Assembly: GCA_003290165.1 (NCBI GenBank)
Contig: QNQO01000449.1
Span: forward strand, 558,001-622,000
Reading direction: 5' to 3'
DNA: 64,000 nucleotides
From: Berberis thunbergii
Lineage: Eukaryota; Streptophyta; Magnoliopsida; Ranunculales; Berberidaceae
The notes under the pieces are model-generated. The model was not told the DNA's origin, did not search any database, and saw only the letters and a program-made list of their open reading frames with translations. Below are positions 10,336 through 20,605 of the stretch, piece after piece (the stretch's first letter is position 1; every line of letters begins with the position of its first letter). The translations under genes and the position numbers were made by a program.

Positions 10336-11500
10336 TCAGCCTGATGTGTCCCAATTGGTCCCAGCTCAAGATGGTATATGCAAAGTGAGACTGGAGATAT
10401 ATGGATATGTATGCGAAGAGCATACGGTACTGTGCTCTAAATTTAATCTGTTTTTCTGCACTGAAGTGTGCATATCTTAACTCCTGCTATTTGATATTAG
10501 GTGACAACGCAAGATGGCTATATTATGAGTATGCAGCGAATTCCAGTTGGTAGATCCGGAGGCACAGCAAGACAGAGAACACCAGTTCTTCTTCAGCATG
10601 GTCTCCTGATGGTAAGTACTAACTTACAATAAAACTAAATTAGCATATAGTTTGTCAATGTTTTCTTTCTTGGCTTATGGAGTTTGACAGCACTGAGACT
10701 GTCAGATTTTGGTACTTGAATCTGTATATTACAGCATGATTGAGGATAGGTGTGATTTGATCATATATTCTTAATGCTTTGTCTGTTGGCAGGACGGTAT
10801 AACTTGGTTGCTGAATTCTCCAAACCAATCACTGGCATACATCTTGGCCGATAGTGGTTTTGACGTGTGGATTGCAAATACTCGCGGAACTAAATACAGC
10901 CGTGGACACACTTCTCTTAGTGCGGATGACCGGGTATTCTTCTATTAATTTCATGGATCCTTCACTGTGTGATTAGACTTCTGGCAGATTGATTGATTCT
11001 TATTTTTGTAGACTTATTGGCAATGGTCATGGGATCAATTAGTGATGTTCGAGCTCCCAGCTCTTGTCCAGTATGTGAATGATCAAACTGGTCAGAAGCT
11101 TCACTATGTTGGGCATTCCCTGGTAAATCTCCACATAGCCATATATGCTTTCTTTTGTTTTTGGATTTCTGTATTTTGAATATGCTCAGTTGGCTCACTG
11201 AGATTGGACCATGGTGTTCCTAGGGTACGTTGATTGCTTTGGCCTCATTCTCCCAAAACAAGCTCCTGGACATGTTGAGATCGGCTGCCTTACTGAGCCC
11301 AATTGCTCATCTTCGTCAAATTTCATCTCCGATTGCACGAGCTGGATCTGAAGAATTTTTTGCTGAAGTAAGTTTTTTTTTTATATGATCAAGTGTATTT
11401 TTTTCATAACTTAAAACTCATCAGTTGCCATTTGTTATCTGTAACAGAACCTTTACCAGTCAGGTACCTTTGAATTCAATCCAAAAGGGTGAGGCATCAT
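10336..11500 (+). pseudogene. Captured triacylglycerol lipase (alpha/beta hydrolase) fragment, five good exons
   Basis: Five exons are visible with GT/AG borders: 10336-10426, 10501-10611, 10793-10933, 11012-11122 and 11224-11367. Joined in frame they give the N-terminal and nucleophile region of a plant triacylglycerol lipase 2-like protein: the entry YGYVCEEHTVTTQDGY, the oxyanion HGLLMDG, DVWIANTRGTKYSRGH, TYWQWSWDQL and the nucleophile elbow GHSLGTLIALAS. A remnant near 11,447-11,500 reads EFNPKG and then breaks. No stop interrupts the five exons. The Asp and His of the catalytic triad, normally C-terminal, are missing. In the host such enzymes cleave acyl esters. This piece cannot be an active enzyme. 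Confidence 0.88.
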
Positions 11501-11749
11501 CTCTTCTACGTCCTTGCGATGACAGTGACGCAAACTCTAGTTTTTCAACCTTTTGTTTTGATCACTTGAGATCTTGCTATATACCAATTCAAGGGTTTCA
11601 GTTCTTTCTTTTCTTTTCCTCTGTTTGACTATCTTGAAGACACATTGCCTTTCAAAAAAAAAATCTTGAAGACATATTGCCAAAAATCCTGATTAAATAA
11701 TAATCATAATATTATAATAACAATAACTGTGGAATAAATCATAATAATA

Positions 11750-11962
11750 TATTGGTCATACATATTACTTCACTGAAATTTTACTATTTTTTGCATCTTC
11801 AGCACCTTTTTTTTTCCGTTGTTTGCGATTGTTCATTTGCTTTAGCTTCAATGAGGTTTCGTTATTCAGTTCATGTAGGTCTTTGAACTTGATAGAGTTG
11901 ATATATTGATATGGGTTTTTTGTTTATCTATTTATATTCTATTTTCATGATTTTTACACTGT
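11750..11962 (+). repeat. Direct repeat, copy 2 of 2
   Basis: This is the partner of 10,108-10,325. The two copies differ at scattered single bases and small indels, so the duplication is not recent. After this copy the sequence continues into exon-like text at 12,015-12,103 and not into the lipase exon. Confidence 0.85.
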
Positions 11963-12014
11963 GGGATTTGGCACTTGTAATGAATTGAACAGGTGATCCT
12001 TGTTTCTTTTTCAG

Positions 12015-12378
12015 CTCAAGTGGTTGTTTCATACTGGGGAGATGGTGTTCTCATTGATTAGAAGCTGGGAAGGTTGTCTGATTACCAAGATTCAGAGAAC
12101 GGTAAATTTTCCAAAGAGCTGCCAGTGTTTTCATCATTTTCATCATTAGCTTTGGTTTATTAGCAATCTTTATAGGTCATGTTTGTCTGTCATTGAGTAC
12201 TGACTAATTTTTATACTGCAGGGCTCTGAAGGTCTGAGCCAGTACGGGCAGCAGTATGTTGGACAGGAGAATGCACATACATTGCTTGTTTCTGGGGTGC
12301 AAAGTGTGTCATTGTATCAACCATCACCGGTGCCATATACAAGCAACTACCATGTGCTGCATTCTCATCATTTTTAGT
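12015..12378 (+). pseudogene. Unidentified captured fragment, two exon-like blocks
   Basis: An acceptor (CTTTTTCAG) precedes a block at 12,015-12,103 that ends in GGTAAAT. A second acceptor (CTGCAG) precedes an open block at 12,222-12,378 ending in TAG. The second block reads SEGLSQYGQQYVGQEN, then LLVSGVQSVSLYQPS and ends in HSHHF. The first has an internal stop in the best frame. I do not recognise the donor. Codon-like composition and splice borders suggest another captured host gene and not random DNA. Confidence 0.45.
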
Positions 12379-12718
12379 ATATTGAACAAGCAACTACCGA
12401 AAGAAATGGGGCATGTTCCTAAGGGCATCAATGTATTTTCTTACAATATTATAACTAGGTGGATTTGTATTGTTGGAAAAAACATAGAGAAATTCTTTTG
12501 TTTTAGATGCGAGTGAAACATGACATAACAAGGTTCCATTTGTTCAGGTTAATCCTGTTATTGTACATTAGTGCTATTTGTTTACATGTTTTTGTTTGGC
12601 GTCAAAACTTGACAAGTTCCTTTTTACGGTTGATTTTGTATTTATCTAGCATATAGTTTGTGGAATCTTATTCGTGCAGGAGGCATGACACAAACCATAG
12701 TAAGGACTGATTTTGCAG
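12379..12718. other. CACTA 1 3' internal region
   Basis: This is non-coding. Its last 120 bases (about 12,600-12,718) match the reverse complement of CACTA 2 at about 29,725-29,880, so this is transposon backbone and not cargo. It marks the right border of the captured block. Confidence 0.7.
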
Positions 12719-13345
12719 GTGCCACGGCTGTGATTTTGCTGCAGCAGCAAAAAAAAAATATAATTTTTTTTATTATATTAATTTGCAACGGTTTCAAACC
12801 GTTGCAACAAAACAGATTTTTTTTTTAATTTTGTTTTTTAACTGCAACCGGCTTACAACCATGGTTGCATCTTGCCACGGCTAGAAACCGTGGCCTTTCT
12901 TCATCAGTTGCCACGGCTTAAACCGTGGCCATGAATTGTCACGGCTAAAAACCGTTGCTATGACTTTTGCCACGGTTTATTTCTCACTGTTTAGCCACGG
13001 CTTAACACCGTTGCCAGGGTTAGCCACGGCTTAAAACCGTGGCTACCTTGTTAGCCATGGTTTAAAACCATTGCTATTATCCATGCTTTATCACGGCTTA
13101 AAACCGTGGCTATTGTTGCCACGGCTAAAAACCGTTGCTATTGTTCTTGCAACGGTTTAAAACCGTGGCTAAATGCTGAAAATCACCACCCCTGCTCAAG
13201 CATAAAACCGTTGCTACAATGTTTAGCAATGGTTTATAGCCGTTACAAGGAATTTCGCGATGCCTCTGTAGCCCACAGCTCTTAGCCGTGACAATGGGTT
13301 ACGCCCACGGTTTAGAACAGTTGCTAATGGGGATTTTTGGTGTAG
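12719..13345. repeat. Subterminal repeat array of CACTA 1 (palindromic ACGG/CCGT motifs)
   Basis: About twenty short motifs of the form GCCACGGCTTAAAACCGTGGC or GCAACGGTTTAAAACCGTTGC alternate in both orientations up to the terminus. Such arrays are where the En/Spm second protein (TNPA type) binds to pair element ends. The same motif family occurs at 29,240-29,640 and 41,195-41,275 in CACTA 2. Confidence 0.9.
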
Positions 13346-13347
13346 TG

Positions 13348-14864
13348 GTAGTCCACTTCATGATGCCAAACATGTTTGCCATTAGTTCCATTGTGGAGAG
13401 CCCCAGAAGCAAAAAGACTAACCTGAGCGTCTTTATGAAAAACCTTGGGGTTAGGATTCAAATTTGTCCCAACTCTTGCAATGTTATAAAAGGGAGAACT
13501 CAACAACGCCTTTCCCCGTGTCTGCAACGACAAGTGGAGGATTTGGGAGAGACAAGTCCTATGATCGGGATGGAAAAATGGTAATTTGGGCAACCGATTA
13601 GTTCGCGGATAAACTGCCCTTGAGGTAGGGCCCCAAAACTTTGTTAGCGTTCACCAGCCTTAGTATCCGCTGACAAATCATAGGTGATGTCTCCGAAAGA
13701 AAGCTACTCTGCTTTAGGGTTGGAAGAGCACTTCAAGGCAAGCTAAATAAGCCTATTCGACGCAACCTCAACCTCATCCTCACTCATTTTGCGCACGTTT
13801 TCCAGGGAGGTCAGCGGGGCACAATTAGCAAGAGAAGCAAGGTCAGCAGAAAACTTCAACATCTGCCAGAGAGGCATATCCGACTCGATCACAACCTTTT
13901 CACTTATCCGACTAGGATAATCTATCATAGCAAATTACACAAAAGCATTTTCCTCAGAGTTCAACAAAGCAGAAAGAACAGCCGGAGTAGTGCCAAACTT
14001 GGCTTTTTTGGCCAAACGGATTGGAGAGGCTAGCCCTTTTAAAGCCTTCCTTTTCAAAGGGCTAGGCATCTTCACCGACCGAAACTTCTTCTTAACCAGT
14101 TCTAGATCTCGACCATTGGCCCCTGAAAAGGACAAGCCTCCAGGAACAGTTAGAGTCTACTCCGAACCAACAACCTTAGCAGATAACCGACCACTCCACC
14201 TGATGTTATTTGGCTTGAGGACATCTAGAATATCCCTTACTAGCAACTTGAGGAAATGAGCCTTCGCCTCCTTCTCTTCAGCATTGAAAGTAAGAGAAGA
14301 CAAGTCCCCTGATAACAAAACAAATGACAAATCAATCAATTAGCAGCTAATGGTTTATTGAAAACAAAAAAAGGAAGAAAGAGAATTAAGAACTTATTCA
14401 AATTCCTGAAGGTGTGGAGGACGGTCTGGCCTTCAAAGGAGTACACAAAAACCATAGAGGCTGACAAGCAATACTTCTGCTAGTTCTTGAAGTCGTCTTG
14501 GAGATCATCAAAGCAGGCTTCCTCAAGGCACAAATCCCATTGGGATTCATCCTGATAAAGGTAAATGAGTGCAGCTCCTTCATTGACAAATGGAGCCCAG
14601 ACTCATTCGCCTTGATTAAAATTGCAATCAGGAACCTCCACCCATTTAGTGCTAGTTGGGATGGAGGGATGTCATGGAACGACAAGAACGCCAAATGGCA
14701 TTCAAGAATAGGGAAGGGAAGGTGAGCCTTGAACATGGCCTCGTAGAGGCAGATAAACCCTTTCCTCAATTAGGTAGGAAATCACCTAGCTCCAAAATGA
14801 TGAATTCCAGATTAGCATGGATCTGGTATTGTCGTCGAAGTTCAACCAGGTCAGCCTCGGTCAT
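13348..14864 (-). pseudogene. Antisense accessory ORF of a Tat-type gypsy element (PF04195-like)
   Basis: On the minus strand, an ATG at 14,864 opens MTEADLVELRRQY, followed by a stop and then the family-defining stretch GFICLYEAMFKAHLPFPI, IPPSQLALNGWRFLIAIL (14,769-14,580). A possible intron near 14,400-14,310 leads to later blocks with HFLKLLVRDILDVL, a basic PLKRKALKG linker and acidic KMSEDEVEVA. This matches the plant family annotated as 'putative gypsy-type transposon'. It runs opposite to the polypurine tract and LTR on its right, so within this element it is antisense. Several frameshifts and stops make it dead, and CACTA 1 cuts its 3' end. Confidence 0.65.
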
Positions 14865-15199
14865 TAATGATTCCCTGAAGAAATTAAGGCAGGTGGACAT
14901 TCAATCGACGAAAAGAGATCTCTTACCAAACATGCTTAGAAAGAAATGGGAGTTGTTCTGGATTTTAGTTGGAAGCTTGAAGATAGAATACAGCAAAGAG
15001 CTCTGGAAGTTTTGGGAATGTAAATAGACCAACCCAAAATCAGATTTATATAGGTTTGACATGTGGACGAAACAACAACCCAATAGTCGCGCCAGCATTA
15101 AATGTTGCGCAGAGCCCTAAGAGACACCGAAAAAAGGCATCATGACATAGTATAGACCCCCATGTATGATGAGTTAATGGCCCCGCATGCAGACCCGCT

Positions 15200-15215
15200 A
15201 ACTAGGGGGAGTAAC
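15200..15215 (+). promoter_or_regulatory. Polypurine tract of Tat gypsy element
   Basis: The purine-rich AACTAGGGGGAGTAAC lies immediately before the LTR start TGATGAGACATTG. It is almost the same as the tract at 51,000-51,016 and has the position expected of a plus-strand primer for reverse transcription. Confidence 0.75.
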
Positions 15216-15775
15216 TGATGAGACATTGAATAGTCATTCCATTATAGTCGTACACATGGCATGGACGAACCGGGTCCAAGCTAGAGGTCCCAGTCAGGCT
15301 CAATTAAGCATATATCTCAGGAGATCAAGCCCAAATTACATAGTCCCAATATGGAAAGAATCTAGGAGCTTGACCAGGACAAAAAGACAATAAAACAGAC
15401 CCTTGGGCTAGAACAAGCCCAACACTCATTTAGACCACTCCTAGTGATTCCTAAGAGGAAACAAAGACTAAAAAAGATTAATTCATGGAAGGGAAAGAAC
15501 CCTACAAAGGACATAACCTGATAAAGGGAGGATCTAAATAAGACTTTCTCCCTTTATTGTGCAATCAGAGGTAGAGTCAAGAAATGAGATAAATTTTATC
15601 ATTAAATAAAGTGAACAAGGGAAAGGACTAAGTTATGCAACCAAAATTCAATTAGCCGAATTCTATTTAGAGCCTAACTTTACCATCGGAGTACCTTTGG
15701 CCACCCACACGGTGGTTCTTGGTTCATTGTTGCTCATTTTGCAGGTTAAAGTCAGGGAGGACAAATTTACGTGCA
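15216..15775 (+). repeat. 3' LTR of Tat gypsy element
   Basis: This is a 560-bp LTR starting TGATGAGACATT and ending ACGTGCA. Its start and its last 100 bases (ATCGGAGTACCTTTGGCCACC, then TTTTGCAGGT) parallel the LTRs at 51,017-51,588 and 63,361-63,921. It shows more divergence than those two show to each other. Confidence 0.7.
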
Positions 15776-16010
15776 TTGCCTTGCTATTGAAGAAATTTTG
15801 CACCACATTCACCATGCCCTACCCAATAATATCTCAATAATATTGGTAAGAAAAAAACATGGAAACCATCAGGGCCAGCGGATTTATGACTGCCCATACC
15901 ATAAAAAAATGATTTAAATTTCCTATGTAAAAGGAACATATCGAAGAAGAATATCATCCTCAACCAAGACAATGGAGTCAAATAAATTAATAATAGTCGG
16001 GAGACCTGAC
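15776..16010 (-). pseudogene. LINE (L1-type) reverse transcriptase fragment
   Basis: On the minus strand the text KSAGPDGFHVFFL, then YYW, is the start of a plant LINE reverse transcriptase domain (the usual K-APGPDGF block). It is cut on the left by the Tat LTR and on the right by the hAT-like insertion at 16,011. It belongs with the endonuclease fragment at 17,153-18,290. Confidence 0.75.
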
Positions 16011-17144
16011 CAGGCACGGATTCAGGTGGGGGCAAGTGGGGGCACTTGCCCCCACTGACTTTTGAGAATTTTTTTAAAAATAATTTATTTGTCTCTCAAT
16101 TAGTTTTTAATTTGCTCTTCTATTCTCACTTTTCACTTCAACCAGGACTTCATCCTTCAAATCATGTACATATCAAATTCAAACTCTACTTTTAGAGTTA
16201 GAGATAGAGGTTCAATCCCTCAAATCTCTCAAAGAACAAAAATTCTAGCGGACCTGGGAAACCACTGCCTGCCCCCCCCCCCCCCGCGCTTTAAACACAT
16301 ACTCCAAAAATGTGTTTTAAAGAGGGGGGCAAAAATGTATTTTCGCCCCCCAGGCAGGGACCAGGCTGGTTTCCCAGGCCAGCTAGAATTGATCCTCAAA
16401 GAAACCAAAATCCACAGTTTCTTCTTCACACTCCATCGGTTGGATAAGATGAGGGAAACCCTTATATTTTATCATCTTCAAAGATCTATAACTATTGAGT
16501 TATTTGAGCTCATCTTCACAAGATCCAGTAGGATCCAAACCACCTTATTCTTCTTTTTCAAGGTACCAGGTGCCTTCATTAATCACTGTGTTGGTCATCT
16601 CCACAAAAAAAATCGTAAGCAACTCAATCTCTTCCTCATTTTCTTCATGTAGTAGTAATCAATGATTCAAACCCTTCTCTTCTGTTGTGTTTCTATAAGT
16701 AGTAATCATCTTCAATGAATATAATAGTAATCATCTTCAATGACTGTCTTTGTTGTACTCCCCCTTTTTTGCTATAGTAGTAATCAATGAATATAGTAGT
16801 AATTCTACAGGGCATGGGTCCCCCTGCTTTGTTTGCTGCCTGGGGGGCAAAAATAAACTTTTCCCCCCCTCTTTAAACACCTTTTTCCAAAAAGGTTGTT
16901 AAAGAGGGGGGCAAAAGTGTATTTTTGCCCTCCTCTTTAAACACCTTTTTCAAAAAAGTTGTTAAATAGGGGGGCAAAAGTGTATTTTTGCCTCCCCAAG
17001 CAGCAACCTCGCTGATTTTTCCAGGCCAGGAAGAATTTCGGATTAAAAAAAAAATTCATGTTAAAGTAACTAATTTTTATATTATATTTAATTAATTATG
17101 ACATCACTCCGCCCCTCTCAACAAAAATCCTGGCTCCGTCATTG
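16011..17144. mobile_element. hAT-like non-autonomous insertion with G/C-homopolymer repeats
   Basis: This 1.13-kb insertion splits the LINE. Candidate 8-bp target duplications are GACCTGAC (16,003-16,010) and GATCTGAC (17,145-17,152), with one mismatch. The termini CAGGCACGGATTCAGG and, inverted, CAATGACGGAGCCAGG match at 11 of 16 positions. Inside, an inverted/tandem unit of the type GGGGGGCAAAA(G)TGTATTTTTGCC recurs at about 16,320, 16,850, 16,910 and 16,975. There is no transposase. The hAT call rests on TSD length and a CA start. Confidence 0.55.
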
Positions 17145-17152
17145 GATCTGAC

Positions 17153-18290
17153 AGTCTTCAGTAGAAAAATGCTCTTGAAAATAGTTTCGAAAAATTGTTA
17201 TGATTTTCTCATGATCATTAGACCACACACTGTTTGGACTTTTGATGTGGTTAATGAGATTGGGTTGTGTCTAAGCAAAACATGAATGTGGAAGAATTTT
17301 GTATTCCAATCCCTTTAAAGAGCCTAGGAAAACTCTGCTTTATTTGCCAAAAAAGTTATCTCCTATAAAGTTCGTCCAGATGTGCCTCCAATTTTTTTAG
17401 TTTGTACAGAATTATCCACACCCGGGTTTTCATTTTGTAAAATATCAAAATATGCAAAACTCCTTAATATTTTAGCAATATTCAGAAAATGAAGTATATT
17501 CCAATTAGAAAGGCTTTTACTTAATCTATCAGTTTTGGTGGTTAAGTTCTTCAAAGGTGAAGGATGACATGTCGTATTTCAATTGACTTTGATCAACTAA
17601 AGACAACGAGGATCACGAGACCACATTTTGAAAGGTTTGAGCCCGGATAGAAAAGGAGAACAAAGCAATAGATGTAAAGCCATGTGATCCAAAGCGAAAG
17701 AGTGTAAAGATCGAGCTAAGGGAGATGAGAAAAGAGAAAGCCACAAGGTTGATCTAAGACCCTATCTAATTTCTCTTTAATATTACAAGGGCCGATCCAT
17801 TTATTAGACCAAGAGAAATTGGAGCCCTTGAACGTAAGATCAATCAAATCATTTACCAATCTTTCAGAAACTTTAAAATTTTTAGGATGAGGATAACTAT
17901 CACCCAATTTGTCATTAGAGTGAATCGCATTAAAATTTCCTACAATCAACCAAGGAAGAGTTTTATCAGAAGCCATATCTTTCCAAAAGTTCTCTTTGAT
18001 ACTGTGATTCGGTTCTCCATAAATAAAAAGAACATTCCTAGATAAAAAGTTTTCACCATGGACAATAGAAAAATATTTGCACAAAGAAATAATTGTTAAA
18101 TGAATATCTTTATTCCACATAAGACCTAAACCCCAAAGAGACCTTTCGATGCAACAAAAGATTTATCAGAAGTAAGGCATTATCAATAAGATTCCATTTT
18201 GGCAATAGAGCATTTAGTATTTTAAAATAAAAATAATATCAGATTTGGATTTATGGGAGAGAGCTTTTAGATTTCGCAATGCTCTCGGGG
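17153..18290 (-). pseudogene. LINE endonuclease (APE-type) region
   Basis: Minus-strand text at 18,120-17,716 carries the apurinic-endonuclease-like domain of plant L1 elements: WLIVGNFNAIHSNDKLG, then VNDLIDLTFKGSNFSWSN and KEKLDRVL. These are the D-N, substrate and LDR motifs of the family. Downstream (17,554-17,153) it is too decayed to read. The order endonuclease then reverse transcriptase on the minus strand fits one LINE interrupted by the hAT-like insertion. Confidence 0.8.
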
Positions 18291-18895
18291 CCTAATCATC
18301 GAGCATTCCATGAAAGAATTATAAGAGATGAGACAATCCAGAAAGGGGATCAGCGCAACCGAAAAAAAAACCGAGGGAAAAAAAAAGGAAATTTCAATGC
18401 ATTTAGCAAGACGATAACAGATTTAACGATAACCAACATTGACTGATATTTTCGATGCAATGAACACAACAATAGCAAACTCTTTATTTATTAAGCAATG
18501 TTAGATTAAGTTTTCCATGATAAATAGAATGAATATTAGATATAATTTGACTCCAATAATCATCATCAAAAGAATGGGAGTGTGCAACAAACATTTTTTC
18601 TTTGGTGGCGATTATATCATACTACTATTTCCTCTCTCTCACATCATTCTACTCTCTCACACCACCTTCTTTCTTTTTCACACCACCTACATAAACAAAA
18701 ATCATCCATTTTTTCCCTCACCATTCAAATCGACAATGGTTCCTCCTTCCCCCATTCGAAATCTTTTGCAAATCCCTTCCAAATCTCCTCCCTCTCCCTA
18801 AAAAACTCTCAAAATCTCCTCAAAGTCGAAACCTTTAAATCGAAAATCAATAAATATGCATAACTTAATATAACAGAGAAACTCAAAACTCAAAA
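18291..18895. other. Non-coding stretch, remnant of LINE 5' region and unknown
   Basis: A pyrimidine-rich stretch (18,615-18,800) contains CTCTCACACCACC-type repeats. Part of it (near 18,675) pairs weakly with GGTGGTGTGAG at 20,222, so it may belong to the outer arm of the foldback next door. No gene is evident. Confidence 0.45.
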
Positions 18896-20190
18896 CATGG
18901 TAACTTTCGACCAATTTAAACCCTCAATTGAGATCGATTCTCAACCTCATTAAAACACAAATATTATAGTACTCTTACTTATATAATAAACACAACTTGA
19001 ATTACTTGAAAATGTTTTAAAATTAGCAAGTTATGGTAATTTTACTAAAGTCACGCAAATTTGTCTCTCAATGAAAATGGGATAGTGTTCCTGACTTTTG
19101 GCCAAATTATGTGCTCGATGGAGACCAATTCACAAGTTTGACAAAACACAAATATTGTATTACTCTTAGTTATCTAATAAGTACAACTTGAACCACTTGA
19201 AAATGTTTTTAAATGACCAAGTTAAGATCATTTTACTAAATTCGCGCAAATTTGTCTCACAATAAAAACGGGATAGTAATTCTAACTTTCGGCCAACTTA
19301 TGTGCTCGATCAAGATGGATCCTCAAGTTGATCAAAACATAAAAGTTGTAGTACTTTGAGTTATCTAATAAATACAACTTGAATCACTTAACAATTTTTT
19401 GTAATAAGCAAGTTATGGTCATTTAACTAAAGTCGCGCAATCTGTCTGAAAAAATTTATGTTCGCAGAGTGCACTACGGGATATCTCATTGTATAATGCG
19501 AACATGAAAAAAAATTTATGTTCGCATTATGCAATGTGGGGGATACGGAAAATTTTTTTTATGTTCGCATTGTGCAATGTGGGGTATCGCAGATATCCTG
19601 CAGTGCACTCTGCAAACAGAAATTTTTTCGGACAGATTGCGCGACTTTAGTAAAATGACCATAACTTGCCCATTTCAAAACATTTTCAAGTGATTCAAGT
19701 TGTTTTTATTAGATAACGGATAGTAATACAACTATTGTGTTTCGATTAACTTGAGAATCGGTCTCAATAAAGCACATAAGTTGGCCGAAAATCACCAATA
19801 CTATCCCGTTTTCCTTTTTCGGACAGGTTTGCACGACTTTAGTAAAATGACCATAACTTTCTCATTTCAAAACATTTTCAAGTGATTTAAGTTGCGTTTA
19901 TTAGATAAATCAGAGTAATACAACATTTGTATTGATCAACTTGAGAATCGTTCTTGATTGAGCACATAAGTTGACCAAAAAGTCAAAGATACTATCCCGT
20001 TTTCATTGCAAGACAGATTTGTGCGACTTTAGTAAAATAATTATAACTTGCTCATTGCAAAACATTTTCAAGTTATTCAAGTTGTGTTTATTAGATAAAT
20101 CATAATACTGCAACTTTCGTGTTTTGATGAATTTGAGATTACATCTCAATTGAGGATTTAAATTGGTCGAAAGTTACTCTATTTTGCTTC
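18896..20190. repeat. Large foldback (inverted repeat) built of about 190-bp subrepeats
   Basis: The left arm (18,896-19,460) has three direct units of about 190 bp, starting near 18,956, 19,146 and 19,338, each with ACAACTTGAA, AAGTTATGGTCATTT and CGCGCAA-type text. The right arm (19,620-20,190) holds three units in reverse complement. The arms meet at a centre (19,455-19,615) with its own inverted motif TATGTTCGCATTATGCAATG. The inner arms pair exactly over CTAAAGTCGCGCAATCTGTC apart from one base. There is no coding content. A transcript would form a hairpin with arms of about 600 bp. Confidence 0.88.
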
Positions 20191-20605
20191 TTTTTTTTCG
20201 TTTTAAGTTTGAATTATTTATGGGTGGTGTGAGAAATGAAATAAATAAATAAATAAATAAATAATAAACTCGTAGTCGTTGCCTTTTTCTATCGATATTA
20301 TATAGCAATTGGGAAAAAGATGTTGAGTGGCACTATTAGCAAAGAAAAAAGTAAACATTTTTAATATGAAAGTCAGGGAGTACTGTATCACTGCGAATCG
20401 AAACATACGAACAGTTCATGAGAGAAAAGCTGACACAACTTGCTATTTAGGTAGTAAGAAGTAGCACTCGGTCTTGCAATATATAGAAATTTAACATGTA
20501 GCAAAACCTTTCCAAAATAGCAAGTAGTAGACAATTTAGGAGTGTGAGTTTTAGCAGTTCACAGATTGGAAAATTCATGAGGTTGAATCTCATAAAGAAA
20601 GTTTT
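20191..20605. other. Non-coding interval with AAAT microsatellite
   Basis: An (AAAT)n run lies at about 20,238-20,264. GGTGGTGTGAG at 20,222 may be the outer edge of the foldback. The last five bases (GTTTT) are one side of the copia B target duplication. Confidence 0.6.

Larger units (their letters stand above)
1..13347 (+). mobile_element. CACTA (En/Spm-like) transposon 1, right part; left end outside the window
   Basis: This is a class II CACTA element. The right terminus ends at 13347; its reverse complement begins CACTACACCAAAAA, matching the left terminus of the complete sister copy at 29232. The outer three bases GTA (13348-13350) would be one half of the target-site duplication; the other half is off the left edge. 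From left to right it holds a decayed Tnp2-type transposase gene (34-3660), a second En/Spm-type gene (3929-5564), a long block of captured host exons and introns (about 5570-12,600) and a palindromic subterminal array (12,719-13,345). Copies 1 and 2 match closely through the transposase and end regions but diverge at about 5545, where the cargo begins. It is inserted in a Tat-lineage gypsy element. Confidence 0.9.
13348..15775 (+). mobile_element. Tat-lineage Ty3/gypsy element, 3' part (host of CACTA 1)
   Basis: This is the right end of a plus-strand gypsy element: antisense accessory ORF (13,348-14,864), short leader, polypurine tract (15,200-15,215) and 3' LTR (15,216-15,775). Its gag-pol and 5' LTR are left of the window because CACTA 1 is inserted at 13,347/13,348. 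LTR and polypurine tract resemble those at 51,003-51,588. It interrupts the LINE that resumes at 15,776. Confidence 0.7.

Noticed and set aside
20238..20264. AAAT tandem run and other short tandem repeats as possible CRISPR
   Set aside because: The units are simple microsatellites without spacers; CRISPR arrays are not expected in plant nuclear DNA.
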